DNA of 64,000 nucleotides, from assembly GCA_020831965.1 (NCBI GenBank), contig JAFIFP010000009.1:542829-606828 (forward strand), given 5' to 3'. Positions 50,444-60,882 of this stretch are shown piece by piece (position 1 is the stretch's first letter; each line of letters starts with the position of its first letter). The stretch is from Idiomarina sp. Its GTDB lineage: Bacteria; Pseudomonadota; Gammaproteobacteria; Enterobacterales; Alteromonadaceae. The notes beneath the pieces were generated by a model. The model saw only the letters and a list, made by a program, of their open reading frames with translations, was not told the origin of the DNA and searched no databases. Made by a program: the position numbers and the translations under genes.

Positions 50444-51399
50444 AGGGCATCCTCCTGTTCCGTAGCATCGGGCTCTTCATCGCGCAGCAATTCTGTCGCT
50501 TCTTCACTCGCATTCTGGCCATTCCGGCGGAGATTTTCTAAGGCGCGCTGCAGCGGGCGATAGACTGGCTGGAACTCACCATCAGGCTCCCAAATCAATA
50601 GGAGCATACGAATACGGTCAAGCGCCGCTACAGGCGTTGCCGTAACTCGTGCAAAAGGGAGAGACTCGTCACGAATAATGCGTTGAATACGTGCAACCGG
50701 ATAACCTTCAGGGAACACACCGCCGAGCCCGGACGAGAGCAGTAAGTCACCTTCGCGTAACTCCGTCGAGTGGGGCACATGCATCAGCTCAAGTTGATTC
50801 GTATCACCCACTCCTTGCACCACCACCCGAATACCACTGCGTTCAGAACGCGTTGGTACCGCATGACTCTGATCAGAGAGCAGCAACACGCGGGCCGTCG
50901 TAAGGCCAACGCTTGTGACTTGCCCAACGATACCGCGCTCATCAAGCACCGGTTGTCCAATGTATACACCATGCGCAGTTCCTTTATTCACAACCACTTG
51001 GTGCGAAAATGCGTCGGAGTCAACGGCGATAACCTCAGTCACCATCCGCAGACTATCTTCCCGAGCTTCGGTCGCTAACAGGTTACGTAGCCGCTCATTT
51101 TCCTGAACGAGAAACTGGAAACGTTGCATCTGCCCCTGCATTTCAAGCATTGACAGGCTCAGCCGTTCATTCTCGGCACGTAATGTCCGTCGCGACTGCA
51201 AAGTGTCGCTCACGCGATCAAAAATTTGTTCAGGGACAACGGCAAGATACTGAACCGGGCTCACGAGGGAGTTAAGAAACATACGAGTCGGCTGCATGAC
51301 GGACAGCCGATGGTCTAAAACAATAAGCAAAAACGCTAGCAACAGGGCTAGCGTTAAGCGAAATCTTAATGAGACGGTTTGGACGAATAAAGGATTCAC
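50440..51399 (-). CDS. mreC: Rod shape-determining protein MreC
   Basis: MreC is a bitopic inner-membrane protein that activates the PBP2-RodA synthase. The 319-residue protein has a membrane helix at residues about 13-30, a periplasmic coiled coil (NERLSLSMLEMQGQMQRFQFLVQENERLRNLL region), and the two-barrel core (VVNKGTAHGVYIGQPVLD, GQVTSVG, LLSSGLGGVFPEGYPVA). The C-terminal tail is long and acidic. It follows mreB by 2 bases. Confidence 0.95.
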   Translation of the reverse strand: MNPLFVQTVSLRFRLTLALLLAFLLIVLDHRLSVMQPTRMFLNSLVSPVQYLAVVPEQIFDRVSDTLQSRRTLRAENERLSLSMLEMQGQMQRFQFLVQENERLRNLLATEAREDSLRMVTEVIAVDSDAFSHQVVVNKGTAHGVYIGQPVLDERGIVGQVTSVGLTTARVLLLSDQSHAVPTRSERSGIRVVVQGVGDTNQLELMHVPHSTELREGDLLLSSGLGGVFPEGYPVARIQRIIRDESLPFARVTATPVAALDRIRMLLLIWEPDGEFQPVYRPLQRALENLRRNGQNASEEATELLRDEEPDATEQEDAL

Positions 51400-51401
51400 G
51401 A

Positions 51402-52463
<1,062 letters not shown>

Positions 52464-52488
52464 TCATTCTGGTTAGAAAAACCCGCTA

Positions 52489-52517
52489 ACTGTAACAAGG
52501 GCTTCATTCTGGAGCAA
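52489..52517 (-). promoter_or_regulatory. Candidate promoter of mreBCD
   Basis: On the minus strand TTGCTC (52512-52517) and TACAGT (52489-52494) are separated by 17 bases, about 45 bases before the mreB ATG. The rest of the 176-base gap up to the next gene holds a terminator and nothing else recognised. Confidence 0.45.
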
Positions 52518-52590
52518 GCATTCAGACTGGCGTTGCGGACAATTCGTTCCATCCTTACGGAAGTTTTTCCTAGACCCGTCTGAATTACTT

Positions 52591-52620
52591 AAAAAGCCCG
52601 TTCAAAAAACGGGCTTTTTT
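52591..52620 (-). terminator. Terminator after the SUMF1/PEGA gene
   Basis: A 12-bp stem AAAAAGCCCGTT / AACGGGCTTTTT with a 5-base loop directly follows the stop at 52622; both strands end in T runs, so it is a strong intrinsic terminator isolating this gene from mreB. Confidence 0.92.
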
Positions 52621-52621
52621 C

Positions 52622-54496
52622 TTATTGCGTGCGAATCACTCGCACGCCGATATAATTTGACCGGAAGTCTGCTGGCATCTCAATACGTGAGGCTGCACGG
52701 GCTAAACTTGCCGCAAAGTTGTATGAGCCGCCTTTCAATACTGGCGTGCCAGACCGGTCATCCGCAGTCCATTCCCATACGTTCCCCACTGTATCATGGA
52801 GTCCCCAACTATTAGCAGGGAAACTACCCACCGGAGAAGGTTTGATGTCTGACCATTGCGTACCACAAGTGCGACAGTTCGCTCGGCCAACACCGACGCT
52901 GTTGCCCCACCAGTAATCACTTTCAGTACCTGCTCGCGCAGTATATTCCCATTGCGCTTCGGTCGGAATTCGATAGGTGCTGCCGGTAGTGTCACTTAAC
53001 CAAGTGACGTAAGCTTGCGCATCGTTGTAGCTAATACATACGACTGGAGCATTACGACTCTGCTGGAAGCCCGGGTTACGCCAATTGCGGTCTTCGCTAA
53101 ATTGCGGCTCACCACCATTCAGGGCAGCACAACCACGAGAACGCTCTGCTTCAGTAACATATTCTGTTGCCGCAACGAAATCGCGGAATTGCTCGACGGT
53201 GACAGGATAAACACCGACACCAAACATTTCACCAATCCGCACAGAGCGAACCGGCTGTTCGTTAGCACGGCCATTACCAGTTTGGTCGCCTACTTGCGCA
53301 CGACCGGCAGGAACCACGATTAAATCCGGGCCTTTTGCGTCACCGTACAAGGCGTCTTGCACGCGCTCACCGCGCACTAGTGCGCTGCTTGAACGATTTA
53401 ACTCGCCACGAATAGTCGTAGCTTCCCGCAAGTTCACGCGGCTAGAGTAGCCGTCATAGCCATGCTTACTAATAACGATGTCATGTTCACCCGCTGGTAG
53501 CATGAGTTGCAGCGGAGTGGAGCCATAACTGACACCATCAATAAAAACCTCGTCGTCATACACATTTGAGCGCACAGTCAGCTGGTGCATTACTCCGTCT
53601 TCAGCGCGTTGACGCACTGCATCACGCTCTTCGTCAGTGCGTTCGGCAGTGCTGCCATCAGCACAATAGCGGCTGTCGATACGGAGTAAGGTACAAGCCT
53701 GATTGCCACGTAACTGACCTTCAAGGTCAACTTGCAGATTTACACTGTACTCACCTTGGCCGCTGAAACCGTTACTCACAACGCGGGCACCCAAAATGCG
53801 AACACTTGCGCCACTGGCTTCGCGATTCTCTTGCGCTAACCGGGCTTCGCTCAAACGTGAGAAAATGTTGTCCATGTATTCACGTGAAGCACGCTGGCGA
53901 GCCAGTTGCTTGCCACGGTCTTCACACTGCTGAATGGTATCGGTGCGCGCACAGGTAATGCTTTGCGCTGCTTCAACGCTGCCACGCCGATTAAATTCAG
54001 TTCGCAGGCGTGCAACGCGGGCAAACTCGAGACGCTCTTGGTAACTTTCGAGTCGATTCACTAAAGAGTGACGTGCCAGACCGTTTTGCTGAATTTCTTG
54101 CTGCTTCGCACTCATCCGCGAAACTTGGTCGCGAATGCGCGTGAGGTTTTCTTGATGTGCATCGACCGCGCGTTGGTACGTTTGTACCGCACTAGAAATG
54201 TCCGTAGACGGATCGGTGATCACAAGCTGATAGCGCTCATTCATTTCTTCAAGGGCTAGGCGACGCTCTTGCTCCAGCGTTTCACTACGCTGCCGGAGCT
54301 CTTGTAAGCGCTCACGCAATTGCCGCTCTTCAGCGCGCAGCGACTCTTCCCGCTGCTCAGCTGATTGATATTGCGCTTGAATACGCTCTATCTGAGCCTG
54401 AATATCTGTTACAGAGGCTTCGTTCGCGTTTACCGTCGAAACCCAGGCGAGTGAAGCTGCCACCGCCAGTGCCAATCGAGCCATTCGCATCATCAT
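52622..54496 (-). CDS. Periplasmic coiled-coil / PEGA / SUMF1 (formylglycine-generating-enzyme-like) domain protein
   Basis: A 624-residue exported protein of unknown function. In order: a signal peptide ending near VNA (residue 24); a long coiled coil (about 28-230) rich in Gln, Glu and Arg; a PEGA-type beta domain around EVFIDGVSYGSTPLQLML (about 325-370); and a C-terminal SUMF1/FGE-sulfatase fold (about 400-624) with PVTVEQFRDFV, YRIPTEAQWEYTARAG, GLHDTVGNVWEWTADD and VLKGGSY. SUMF1-fold domains without sulfatase partners often serve as binding modules, so catalysis is not assumed. It is monocistronic, between mreB and MSHA-type pilin genes. Extra in-frame ATGs (MMMRM) make the exact start uncertain by a few residues. 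Confidence 0.88.
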   Translation of the reverse strand: MMMRMARLALAVAASLAWVSTVNANEASVTDIQAQIERIQAQYQSAEQREESLRAEERQLRERLQELRQRSETLEQERRLALEEMNERYQLVITDPSTDISSAVQTYQRAVDAHQENLTRIRDQVSRMSAKQQEIQQNGLARHSLVNRLESYQERLEFARVARLRTEFNRRGSVEAAQSITCARTDTIQQCEDRGKQLARQRASREYMDNIFSRLSEARLAQENREASGASVRILGARVVSNGFSGQGEYSVNLQVDLEGQLRGNQACTLLRIDSRYCADGSTAERTDEERDAVRQRAEDGVMHQLTVRSNVYDDEVFIDGVSYGSTPLQLMLPAGEHDIVISKHGYDGYSSRVNLREATTIRGELNRSSSALVRGERVQDALYGDAKGPDLIVVPAGRAQVGDQTGNGRANEQPVRSVRIGEMFGVGVYPVTVEQFRDFVAATEYVTEAERSRGCAALNGGEPQFSEDRNWRNPGFQQSRNAPVVCISYNDAQAYVTWLSDTTGSTYRIPTEAQWEYTARAGTESDYWWGNSVGVGRANCRTCGTQWSDIKPSPVGSFPANSWGLHDTVGNVWEWTADDRSGTPVLKGGSYNFAASLARAASRIEMPADFRSNYIGVRVIRTQ

Positions 54497-54614
54497 TATT
54501 TTCCGGTCGTTTCTGAATCAATTCAGTGCAGTAATTGCCCTATGCTATTTGCTGATGCAAAAAAGCGCAAGCATCCTGAACCCCGAAATACCTATTCCGG
54601 TCTGACCTCGTAGT

Positions 54615-55154
54615 TTAACACGGACCAGAACGGATATAACCCTGTTGTTGTACGCATATCTCCCGAATTGCTCCACCCCCGCTGAACATAAGCCGTACAG
54701 CCCCGAAGTTACAGCTTTCGGCGGTACCTTCATGAGCTAAACTCACAGGACAACCCAAGCTATTAAACAAGAAGCCAGAGTCTGCTGCATCCGCCTGTGC
54801 CGGCGGCAATACCGTTACCGAAAGGGCCAGAGGTGCGAACGTCAACGTTCGCTCGGGCTCTGCCGCTAAAGCACAACTAGAAGGAGTGGCCACCATAATA
54901 GTGCTAGTACTAATTGCTACACCATAACATCGATCCGCAGTATTCTGCATCGCGCGTTGCTGTTGCAAACGCAATAGACTAATGATTCGCGCTTCAGTTG
55001 TTGTCAAATCCGTGGAGGCATCGCCAGTAAAAAATCGTGGCGCCACAGACACAGACAAAATACCGAGAATAACAATCACAATAATGAGCTCTACCAGGGT
55101 AAAGCCGCTATGTTGACGTCGATGTTCAGTGCGAGCGCTTCGGTTTCCAGGCAT
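54615..55154 (-). CDS. Type IV prepilin-like protein, MshC-like minor pilin
   Basis: A 179-residue minor pseudopilin. The type III signal HSG/FTLVELIIVIVILG has the prepilin peptidase site after glycine and the +5 glutamate, followed by the hydrophobic N-terminal helix. The rest is short, beta-rich and has several cysteines (CYGVAIS, SSCALAA, LGCPV, SCNFG, EICVQQ) like GspH/MshC pilins. It is transcribed opposite to the following mshD-O-P-Q genes, whereas mshC normally heads that operon. The ribosome site is weak. MshC is the best guess from context. Confidence 0.75.
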   Translation of the reverse strand: MPGNRSARTEHRRQHSGFTLVELIIVIVILGILSVSVAPRFFTGDASTDLTTTEARIISLLRLQQQRAMQNTADRCYGVAISTSTIMVATPSSCALAAEPERTLTFAPLALSVTVLPPAQADAADSGFLFNSLGCPVSLAHEGTAESCNFGAVRLMFSGGGAIREICVQQQGYIRSGPC

Positions 55155-55333
55155 TTTTATACTTTTATTGTCTCTGGAATCTAAATCATGACAACAAACG
55201 CGCCCGCAAACAAGTACCGATCTTTAATCTTCAGCATTAGTCACTCTCGCCGTTTGCTTGTATGATGTTTAAACAATCGTTTTTTACGGTATGTCACTCG
55301 CCTAAGTAGCACGAGTGAGCCGCTGCAGACGTA

Positions 55334-55936
55334 ATGAGACCCATGGCGAAATATATGCTGAAACCAGAAAAGCATCCAGCGACCGTTTCAGGCAGAACGG
55401 CGCAAGGTTTCACCCTCGTTGAAATTATTATCGGTATTGTCATTCTAGGGATTGCCTTGACCTTCCTTAGTACGCTGCTGTTCCCACAAGCTCAGCGTGG
55501 CGCGGAGCCCGTTTTACAAATGCGAGCAGCGGAGCTTGGCATAGCTTTAATGAGCGAAATTACCAGCCAAAGCTTCGATGAGAACAGTGACCACAGTGGT
55601 GGCGCGTTGCGCTGTGATGAAGACGATGCACCAGCCTGCACGCCCTTTGCTCTGTTCGGCCCTGACGGCAGCGAAACCCGCGGCACCTTCAACGACGTAG
55701 ACGACTATCATCGCCTCGAGGAAAGCTTCCCGAATTTAAGCAATGCCTTAGGCGAAAGCCTTGCTTCTCGCTACCCAGGTTTTAGTTACAGTATTGATGT
55801 GTGTTATAGCGACGCTCAAGGTGCTTGTATTCCGGGTGACACCCCCGCCGAGCGGCTGTTCAAACGGATCGAGATTACAATTGTGACACCCCAAGGCCAG
55901 CCTTTTAGCTTTAGTAGCCTACGGGGGAACTTCTAA
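55334..55936 (+). CDS. mshD: MSHA-type minor pilin MshD-like
   Basis: A 200-residue prepilin with the type III signal QG/FTLVEIIIGIVILG about 26 residues in, then a compact domain with paired cysteines (ALRCDEDDAPAC; VCYSDAQGAC). It belongs to the class of minor pilins that prime type IV (MSHA) pilus assembly. The first ATG at 55334 lacks a clear ribosome site; ATG at 55343 (MAKYML) is a possible start. It leads mshO with the stop and start sharing one base. Confidence 0.82.
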   Translation: MRPMAKYMLKPEKHPATVSGRTAQGFTLVEIIIGIVILGIALTFLSTLLFPQAQRGAEPVLQMRAAELGIALMSEITSQSFDENSDHSGGALRCDEDDAPACTPFALFGPDGSETRGTFNDVDDYHRLEESFPNLSNALGESLASRYPGFSYSIDVCYSDAQGACIPGDTPAERLFKRIEITIVTPQGQPFSFSSLRGNF

Positions 55937-56775
55937 TGCGCGCCCGGCTGCAAGGATTCACGCTCGTCGAGCTGATTGTGGTGATTGTGCTGCTGGCTAT
56001 TGTGGGCACCTTTAGCTTTGCTTATTTAGGCTTTGGTGCACGAATCTTTGTGGATACGGTGGAGCGGGATCAGCTTGTCACCCAGAGTCGTTTTTCAGTA
56101 GAGCGCTTAAGTCGCGAAGTGCGCGCTTCTTTGCCGCGCAGTCAGCGAGTCAATGTTACTGATAATCAGCGCTGCTTAGAATTCGTTCCTCTACTCGCGA
56201 GCAGCAGTTATGTGCAGGCGCCGCGACCAGGCCCAACTGCAAGTGCAGATTTTATTGGGATTACACCAGTCGTCGATACCAACGTGACTCTGTTGGACCA
56301 ATATTTGTTTGTCTACGCCAGTAACTTACCGCAGATCTATGGTACCAGTACGCGGCGCAAACAAATTGATGACCTTCAGGCCGATACACCTGAAGTAGGT
56401 TTAACAACATTTACTTACTCCGATACTCCGGCATTTTTTCCAACCGAGAGTCCAGCACGTCGTTATTTCATTGGCGCATTGCCGGTCAGTTGGTGTGTCC
56501 AGGGGGCGCCGCCCAATCAAACGCTCGTGCGTTATAGTAACTATGGCTTCTTTACTGAGCAGCCAACATTAGCTGCGCTGCAAGCCTCTGGCACCGGTGA
56601 GGTAATGGCCTCGCAACTCGCAAATGCGTTGAACAATCCAGATGAATACCCGTTCCGAGTGTTTGATGCCACATTACAGCGTAACAACTTAGTGCAATTT
56701 GATTTTCGTTTTGCCCGCGCCGATGGCGAACCTTTGATCATCCAACATGAGGTGCACGTGCCGAATGTTCCTTAA
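55936..56775 (+). CDS. mshO: MSHA-type minor pilin MshO-like
   Basis: A 279-residue prepilin with signal QG/FTLVELIVVIVLLA and the +5 glutamate, followed by a long globular domain of the GspJ/MshO type (RFSVERLSREVRASLPRSQ, CLEFVPLLASSSY). GGGGGAA precedes the ATG. Likely a tip or priming subunit. It overlaps the start of mshP. Confidence 0.82.
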   Translation: MRARLQGFTLVELIVVIVLLAIVGTFSFAYLGFGARIFVDTVERDQLVTQSRFSVERLSREVRASLPRSQRVNVTDNQRCLEFVPLLASSSYVQAPRPGPTASADFIGITPVVDTNVTLLDQYLFVYASNLPQIYGTSTRRKQIDDLQADTPEVGLTTFTYSDTPAFFPTESPARRYFIGALPVSWCVQGAPPNQTLVRYSNYGFFTEQPTLAALQASGTGEVMASQLANALNNPDEYPFRVFDATLQRNNLVQFDFRFARADGEPLIIQHEVHVPNVP

Positions 56776-57235
56776 TAAAAAGCAGTACCGCAGCATGAAG
56801 CGGCAACAGGGTAATGCGCTCGTGGTTGCAGTATTTATTCTCTTGGTTCTCGGAGCGCTTGGCTTTGCCTTAGTGCGCGTGCTGAGCGACGCAAGTAGCG
56901 GCGTGGTCACTGAAGTCTATGGCGCGCGGGCGCAACATGCGGCACAGAGTGGTTTACATGTTTTTCTGGCTGGCTCCCTGTTTACGCCAAACCAACCCGT
57001 GGGCAGCTGCCCTGCGCGCACCGGTGCCATTCAAAACACCAGTCCGCTTAGCACGCTGACTTTCACTGCCGAAGGTCTGCAAAACTGCACCGCCACCATA
57101 CAATGCGACGAGCTCGAACTCCCAACGCCATTTGTTGGTAGACACTTTCGGCTACTCAGCACCGGCCGCTGCGAAGTGGGTGGGCAGGTCTATTCACGGC
57201 AGTTACTAATCGAGGCCCGCGATGACGCTAGTTAA
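56765..57235 (+). CDS. mshP: MSHA biogenesis protein MshP-like
   Basis: A 156-residue membrane-anchored protein with a PilX/MshP-type N-terminus: QQGNALVVAVFILLVLGALGFALVRVLSD (in pieces QQGNALVVAVF, LVLGALGFAL) lacks the canonical glutamate +5 of true pilins. ATG at 56765 with GAGGTG upstream is preferred; 56795 (MKRQQGN) is possible. Overlaps mshO by 11 bases and mshQ by 14. Confidence 0.78.
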   Translation: MFLNKKQYRSMKRQQGNALVVAVFILLVLGALGFALVRVLSDASSGVVTEVYGARAQHAAQSGLHVFLAGSLFTPNQPVGSCPARTGAIQNTSPLSTLTFTAEGLQNCTATIQCDELELPTPFVGRHFRLLSTGRCEVGGQVYSRQLLIEARDDAS

Positions 57236-60200
57236 ATGGAGTATCTGTGCTGCCTTGTTCTTTGTCGGCACCGCGTCGGCAAATTGGACACTACCTGCGG
57301 ATGCAGTGGACAACGTTGGTCCCTTTGGCAGCTGTACTTTCGATGGTGACCAACAAGTCACCTGCAATAACGTTAGCCTTAACGATACCAATGCCACATT
57401 GCAGCTCACCCAAGATCTCACGCTCGTGGTGAACTCTAACTTAGTGCTGCCTCAGGGCATTAACGTGAACCCGAACGCCGATTTCACCTTTGTTATTGAG
57501 CTAGGAAACAACGCATTGAATACCAACAGCGGCTCAATTATTGAGGCAAGTGTAAACGCAGGCAATATTACGCTGTCCGGCTCAGGTTCGGAAATTCGCG
57601 GCAACCTTTCAGCGAGCTCAAGCATCATTGTAAACAGCGGTGCGCAGGTCTTCGGTAATGTAACAGCGCCGTCCATCACTAATAACTGGGTGATCAACGG
57701 CACAGTCAGTGCAGCCACCTTCACCAATAATAGCGGTGCAATCGTCAGCGGCAATGTTACGGCTTCCGGCTCAGTCATGAACAATGGCACTATTTCAGCT
57801 AACGTAACCTCGGCTGGAACAGTGACCAACAATAGCGACGGTGTTATTGGCAGTATTAATGCGCTTGGCTCGGTTACAAATAATGGCACGGTCTTAGGCT
57901 ACATCAACGCCCCCACTATTTCAGGCTCTGGCAGCGTTGGGCAAACCTGTGACATTAATGACAATCAAGGACCATGTGGTGGCTCGCAAGACTCTGACTT
58001 CGATTACTGCTCATCTGTGGTGCAATTGACAAGTTTTGGCATTGTGGGATCAGGTGGCTTTACTTATGGCTCTAACTCCAGCATCAATGACAACAATATC
58101 AGTGGTAGTGGAAATACTCCCACTCCCTCGGGCAGCGTCGATACCGTTGACCTTGAGTATCCGCCGCTGGACCCCGAGGTCTATCCGACCTTTTCAAGCA
58201 CTACGAATTTAAGCAATGCCAACAATATCGCACCAGGTACCTACAACGAAATTGATCTGCGGGGAAATAACACCTTCAGTTTTACCGGTGGTGGCACGTA
58301 TTACATTAAGCGCCTAGTGATTGGACGCACGGGTAACTCCACCACTGTAAACTTCGGTCCGGGCGACTACTTTATTGAAGAGCTCGAACTGAACTCGAAC
58401 GATAATGTTGTGATACCGGGCGGTCCGGTGCGTTGGTTCATCCGTAACTCCATTGGGCGCGCGAATGCCAATCAGCTCAACATTAACAGCACAGGTAACG
58501 TCACTGACCTCCAGATCTTTTTATACGAGGGCGCGCAAGTGAACCTCGGCAATGGTAATCAGGGTAATCAGTCTGCAGACACATTGAATTTTAACGGACT
58601 GATTTACGGCCCCTACACCTCGAATCAAATAAACCTAGGCAACAACAATAACATTCAAGGCAGTATTCTCTCGGCTGGTACAGTAAATGTTGGAAATAAT
58701 ACGGTCTTTAACTACAGCACCGAAGTAGAAGAACAAATTACTGCTTCACTTGGCTGTGCACCGCAAGCGGCAGAAATTCACCATTATCGAATTCTACACC
58801 CGCAATCATTGGTCAGTTGCTTTGCCGCGCCTATTACTGTCAGGGCTTGTGCAAATGCAAGCTGCACTGAGCTTTTCCAGAGTGACGCGGCAGTCAACCT
58901 CAATGCGTCAGGCCTGGCGCCGACATGGCAGGGCGGTAATGTGACCCAAACTGCGGGAAGCACAGCAACCTTGGAGTTTAGTAATGGTACGGGTACCGCG
59001 GGCCTGCGGAACATACCTGGCGGCACGGTAAGTCTCTCAATTAGCGAGCCCCAGCCAATCGCAAGCGACCCAGTGCAATGCTTTGACACCACGGGTGCGG
59101 TGGCAACGAATTGTAATGTTGATTTCAGCACCGCAGGGTTAGTGTTTACCGGCGCCGATGGTGTTTCGCCTATCCCTGCCTCTCATGCAGGACTTCCATT
59201 TGATGTGGCTCTGCGCGCTGTGCAGACCAACACCACCACCGGTGCTTGCCAAGCCCGCGTGCAAGGCACTCAAACCGTAAATCTCGGCGTCGAGTGCGTG
59301 GACCCACAAAACTGCGCCAGTGGTCAAAGCTACCGTATTAACGGTAATGAAATCGGTTTAAACAGCCTGGGTAACCTTACTAATCTTACCGCTCAAAGCC
59401 TCACCTTTGACGCGAATGGTACTGCCCTACTTCCCCATCAATACTCCGATGTGGGGCGGTTACGCCTGCAGGCCACGATGACCTTGCCAGGCGAGCCGAG
59501 CTCAACACCTGGAGTAAACAACCCGACGGTCACACTCAGTGGTAGCTCAATCAATAACTTTGTAAGCCGTCCCCATACTCTAGCAGTGCAGGCCGTCGAT
59601 AATAACGGCGAACTATGGACAACAACCACTGACTCGGGCGCAGGCCTGCAAGCTGCAGGGGCACCTTTTACGTTGGCAGTTCAGTCACTGAATGCGCAGG
59701 GGCAACCCACTCCAAGTTTTGGTAATGAACAGACCAGTCTGAATCTGACAGTCGCTATCGATTCATTAGCCTACCCGAGTGGTGGAGAGACAGGCACACT
59801 CAATCTCAGTCAGTCATTTACTGCGTCGCCAAGCATTCCCGGTGCGCTTCAGAGTTCTAATGTCACTTGGTCAGAAGTCGGAACCATTAACCTCGTCGCT
59901 CAGTTAGGTGGAAACTCGTATTTAGGCGCGGGAGACGCGCTAAATCGCCAAGCGAGTCCAATAGGCCGGTTCTATCCTGACCGCTTTGAAATCGTCAGCT
60001 CGTTAGTTCTTAACGGCTGCGCGGCGGACAACTTCACCTACATGGGACAACCTGCTATTGGGGTCGACTATAGAATACGCGCACTCTCCGCGACCGGCAG
60101 TGTTACGAGAAACTATAGTGAAAACTACGTAGGCCGCGCCGAAGTAGGACTTGTGGCCGCTCACCTCGATCCAGCCGACACCACTGAGCAAGAGTTTGCA

Positions 60201-60863
60201 ACACGAATGGACTCGTTCGCCAGTTCAAGCTGGTTGTTGGGCGAGATCGAATTTTCTGCCGATGACGTCGCCTTTCAACGTGCAGCTGACAACCAACCCG
60301 ATGGCCCTTATCCTGAAACGGTGTTGGGTATCGAAGTGCTTGATGAAATTGATGACCGAGGATTCCCTGTCGCATCGCAAAATTTAACCACCGCTACCGG
60401 CACTGCCGTATTGCTCAATGGCGTTCTTGACCTACGCTATGGTCGCTTAGTACTCGACAACACCTATGGGCCGGAGAGCGAACCGCTTCCCGTAGCCATG
60501 CGCGCGGAGTACTGGGATGGAGAACGCTTCATCCGGAACCCAAATGACTTTTGCACAGACTTTAGTCCTTCAGACTTAGTTATTCTAAGCAACCCTGATG
60601 GACTTGCTACTGTCTCGGATGGCGCTCTCGATAACTTAACTGCAGGTCAAGTCCCGAGCTACGAATTATTCTGGACACCGGCTAATGAACGAGGCGAGTT
60701 CGTGTTCGAGTATCAAGCACCGAGCTGGCTACAATTTGATTGGGTATTGTTCAATGAGTTTGATGGCACCGAATCGAATTTTTCTAACCCACGCGCCACA
60801 GGCTCATTCGGTCAGTTCCGTGGGAATGATCGGATTATCTATTGGTTGGAACGCGGGCTGTAG
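57222..60863 (+). CDS. mshQ: Giant MSHA-associated protein MshQ (DUF6701)
   Basis: A 1213-residue exported protein, probably the tip-associated or surface protein of the MSHA system. A signal peptide ends near ASA (residue 20). Residues about 95-245 are Asn/Ser/Gly-rich imperfect repeats (GNVTAPSITNN, NNGTISANVTSAG, NNGTVLGYINAPT) that look like a beta-solenoid. A cysteine-containing middle follows, and the C-terminal third is the DUF6701 domain typical of MshQ, from GRFYPDRFEIV to GNDRIIYWLERGL. GAGG 6 bases before the ATG supports the start. It ends at a strong hairpin. Exact function is unproven in this family. Confidence 0.85.
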   Translation: MTLVKWSICAALFFVGTASANWTLPADAVDNVGPFGSCTFDGDQQVTCNNVSLNDTNATLQLTQDLTLVVNSNLVLPQGINVNPNADFTFVIELGNNALNTNSGSIIEASVNAGNITLSGSGSEIRGNLSASSSIIVNSGAQVFGNVTAPSITNNWVINGTVSAATFTNNSGAIVSGNVTASGSVMNNGTISANVTSAGTVTNNSDGVIGSINALGSVTNNGTVLGYINAPTISGSGSVGQTCDINDNQGPCGGSQDSDFDYCSSVVQLTSFGIVGSGGFTYGSNSSINDNNISGSGNTPTPSGSVDTVDLEYPPLDPEVYPTFSSTTNLSNANNIAPGTYNEIDLRGNNTFSFTGGGTYYIKRLVIGRTGNSTTVNFGPGDYFIEELELNSNDNVVIPGGPVRWFIRNSIGRANANQLNINSTGNVTDLQIFLYEGAQVNLGNGNQGNQSADTLNFNGLIYGPYTSNQINLGNNNNIQGSILSAGTVNVGNNTVFNYSTEVEEQITASLGCAPQAAEIHHYRILHPQSLVSCFAAPITVRACANASCTELFQSDAAVNLNASGLAPTWQGGNVTQTAGSTATLEFSNGTGTAGLRNIPGGTVSLSISEPQPIASDPVQCFDTTGAVATNCNVDFSTAGLVFTGADGVSPIPASHAGLPFDVALRAVQTNTTTGACQARVQGTQTVNLGVECVDPQNCASGQSYRINGNEIGLNSLGNLTNLTAQSLTFDANGTALLPHQYSDVGRLRLQATMTLPGEPSSTPGVNNPTVTLSGSSINNFVSRPHTLAVQAVDNNGELWTTTTDSGAGLQAAGAPFTLAVQSLNAQGQPTPSFGNEQTSLNLTVAIDSLAYPSGGETGTLNLSQSFTASPSIPGALQSSNVTWSEVGTINLVAQLGGNSYLGAGDALNRQASPIGRFYPDRFEIVSSLVLNGCAADNFTYMGQPAIGVDYRIRALSATGSVTRNYSENYVGRAEVGLVAAHLDPADTTEQEFATRMDSFASSSWLLGEIEFSADDVAFQRAADNQPDGPYPETVLGIEVLDEIDDRGFPVASQNLTTATGTAVLLNGVLDLRYGRLVLDNTYGPESEPLPVAMRAEYWDGERFIRNPNDFCTDFSPSDLVILSNPDGLATVSDGALDNLTAGQVPSYELFWTPANERGEFVFEYQAPSWLQFDWVLFNEFDGTESNFSNPRATGSFGQFRGNDRIIYWLERGL

Positions 60864-60874
60864 AACAGCCCGCG
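60852..60874. terminator. Hairpin between convergent mshQ and the chemoreceptor gene
   Basis: A perfect 10-bp GC-rich stem CGCGGGCTGT / ACAGCCCGCG with a 3-base loop overlaps the mshQ stop region and precedes the end of the opposing gene at 60883. No strong T run on either side. Confidence 0.6.
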
Positions 60875-60882
60875 CCATCACA

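Noticed and set aside
52622..54496. Active sulfatase-modifying enzyme
   Set aside because: The SUMF1 fold alone does not show catalysis, no sulfatase gene is nearby, and similar domains often act as binding modules; kept only as a domain description.
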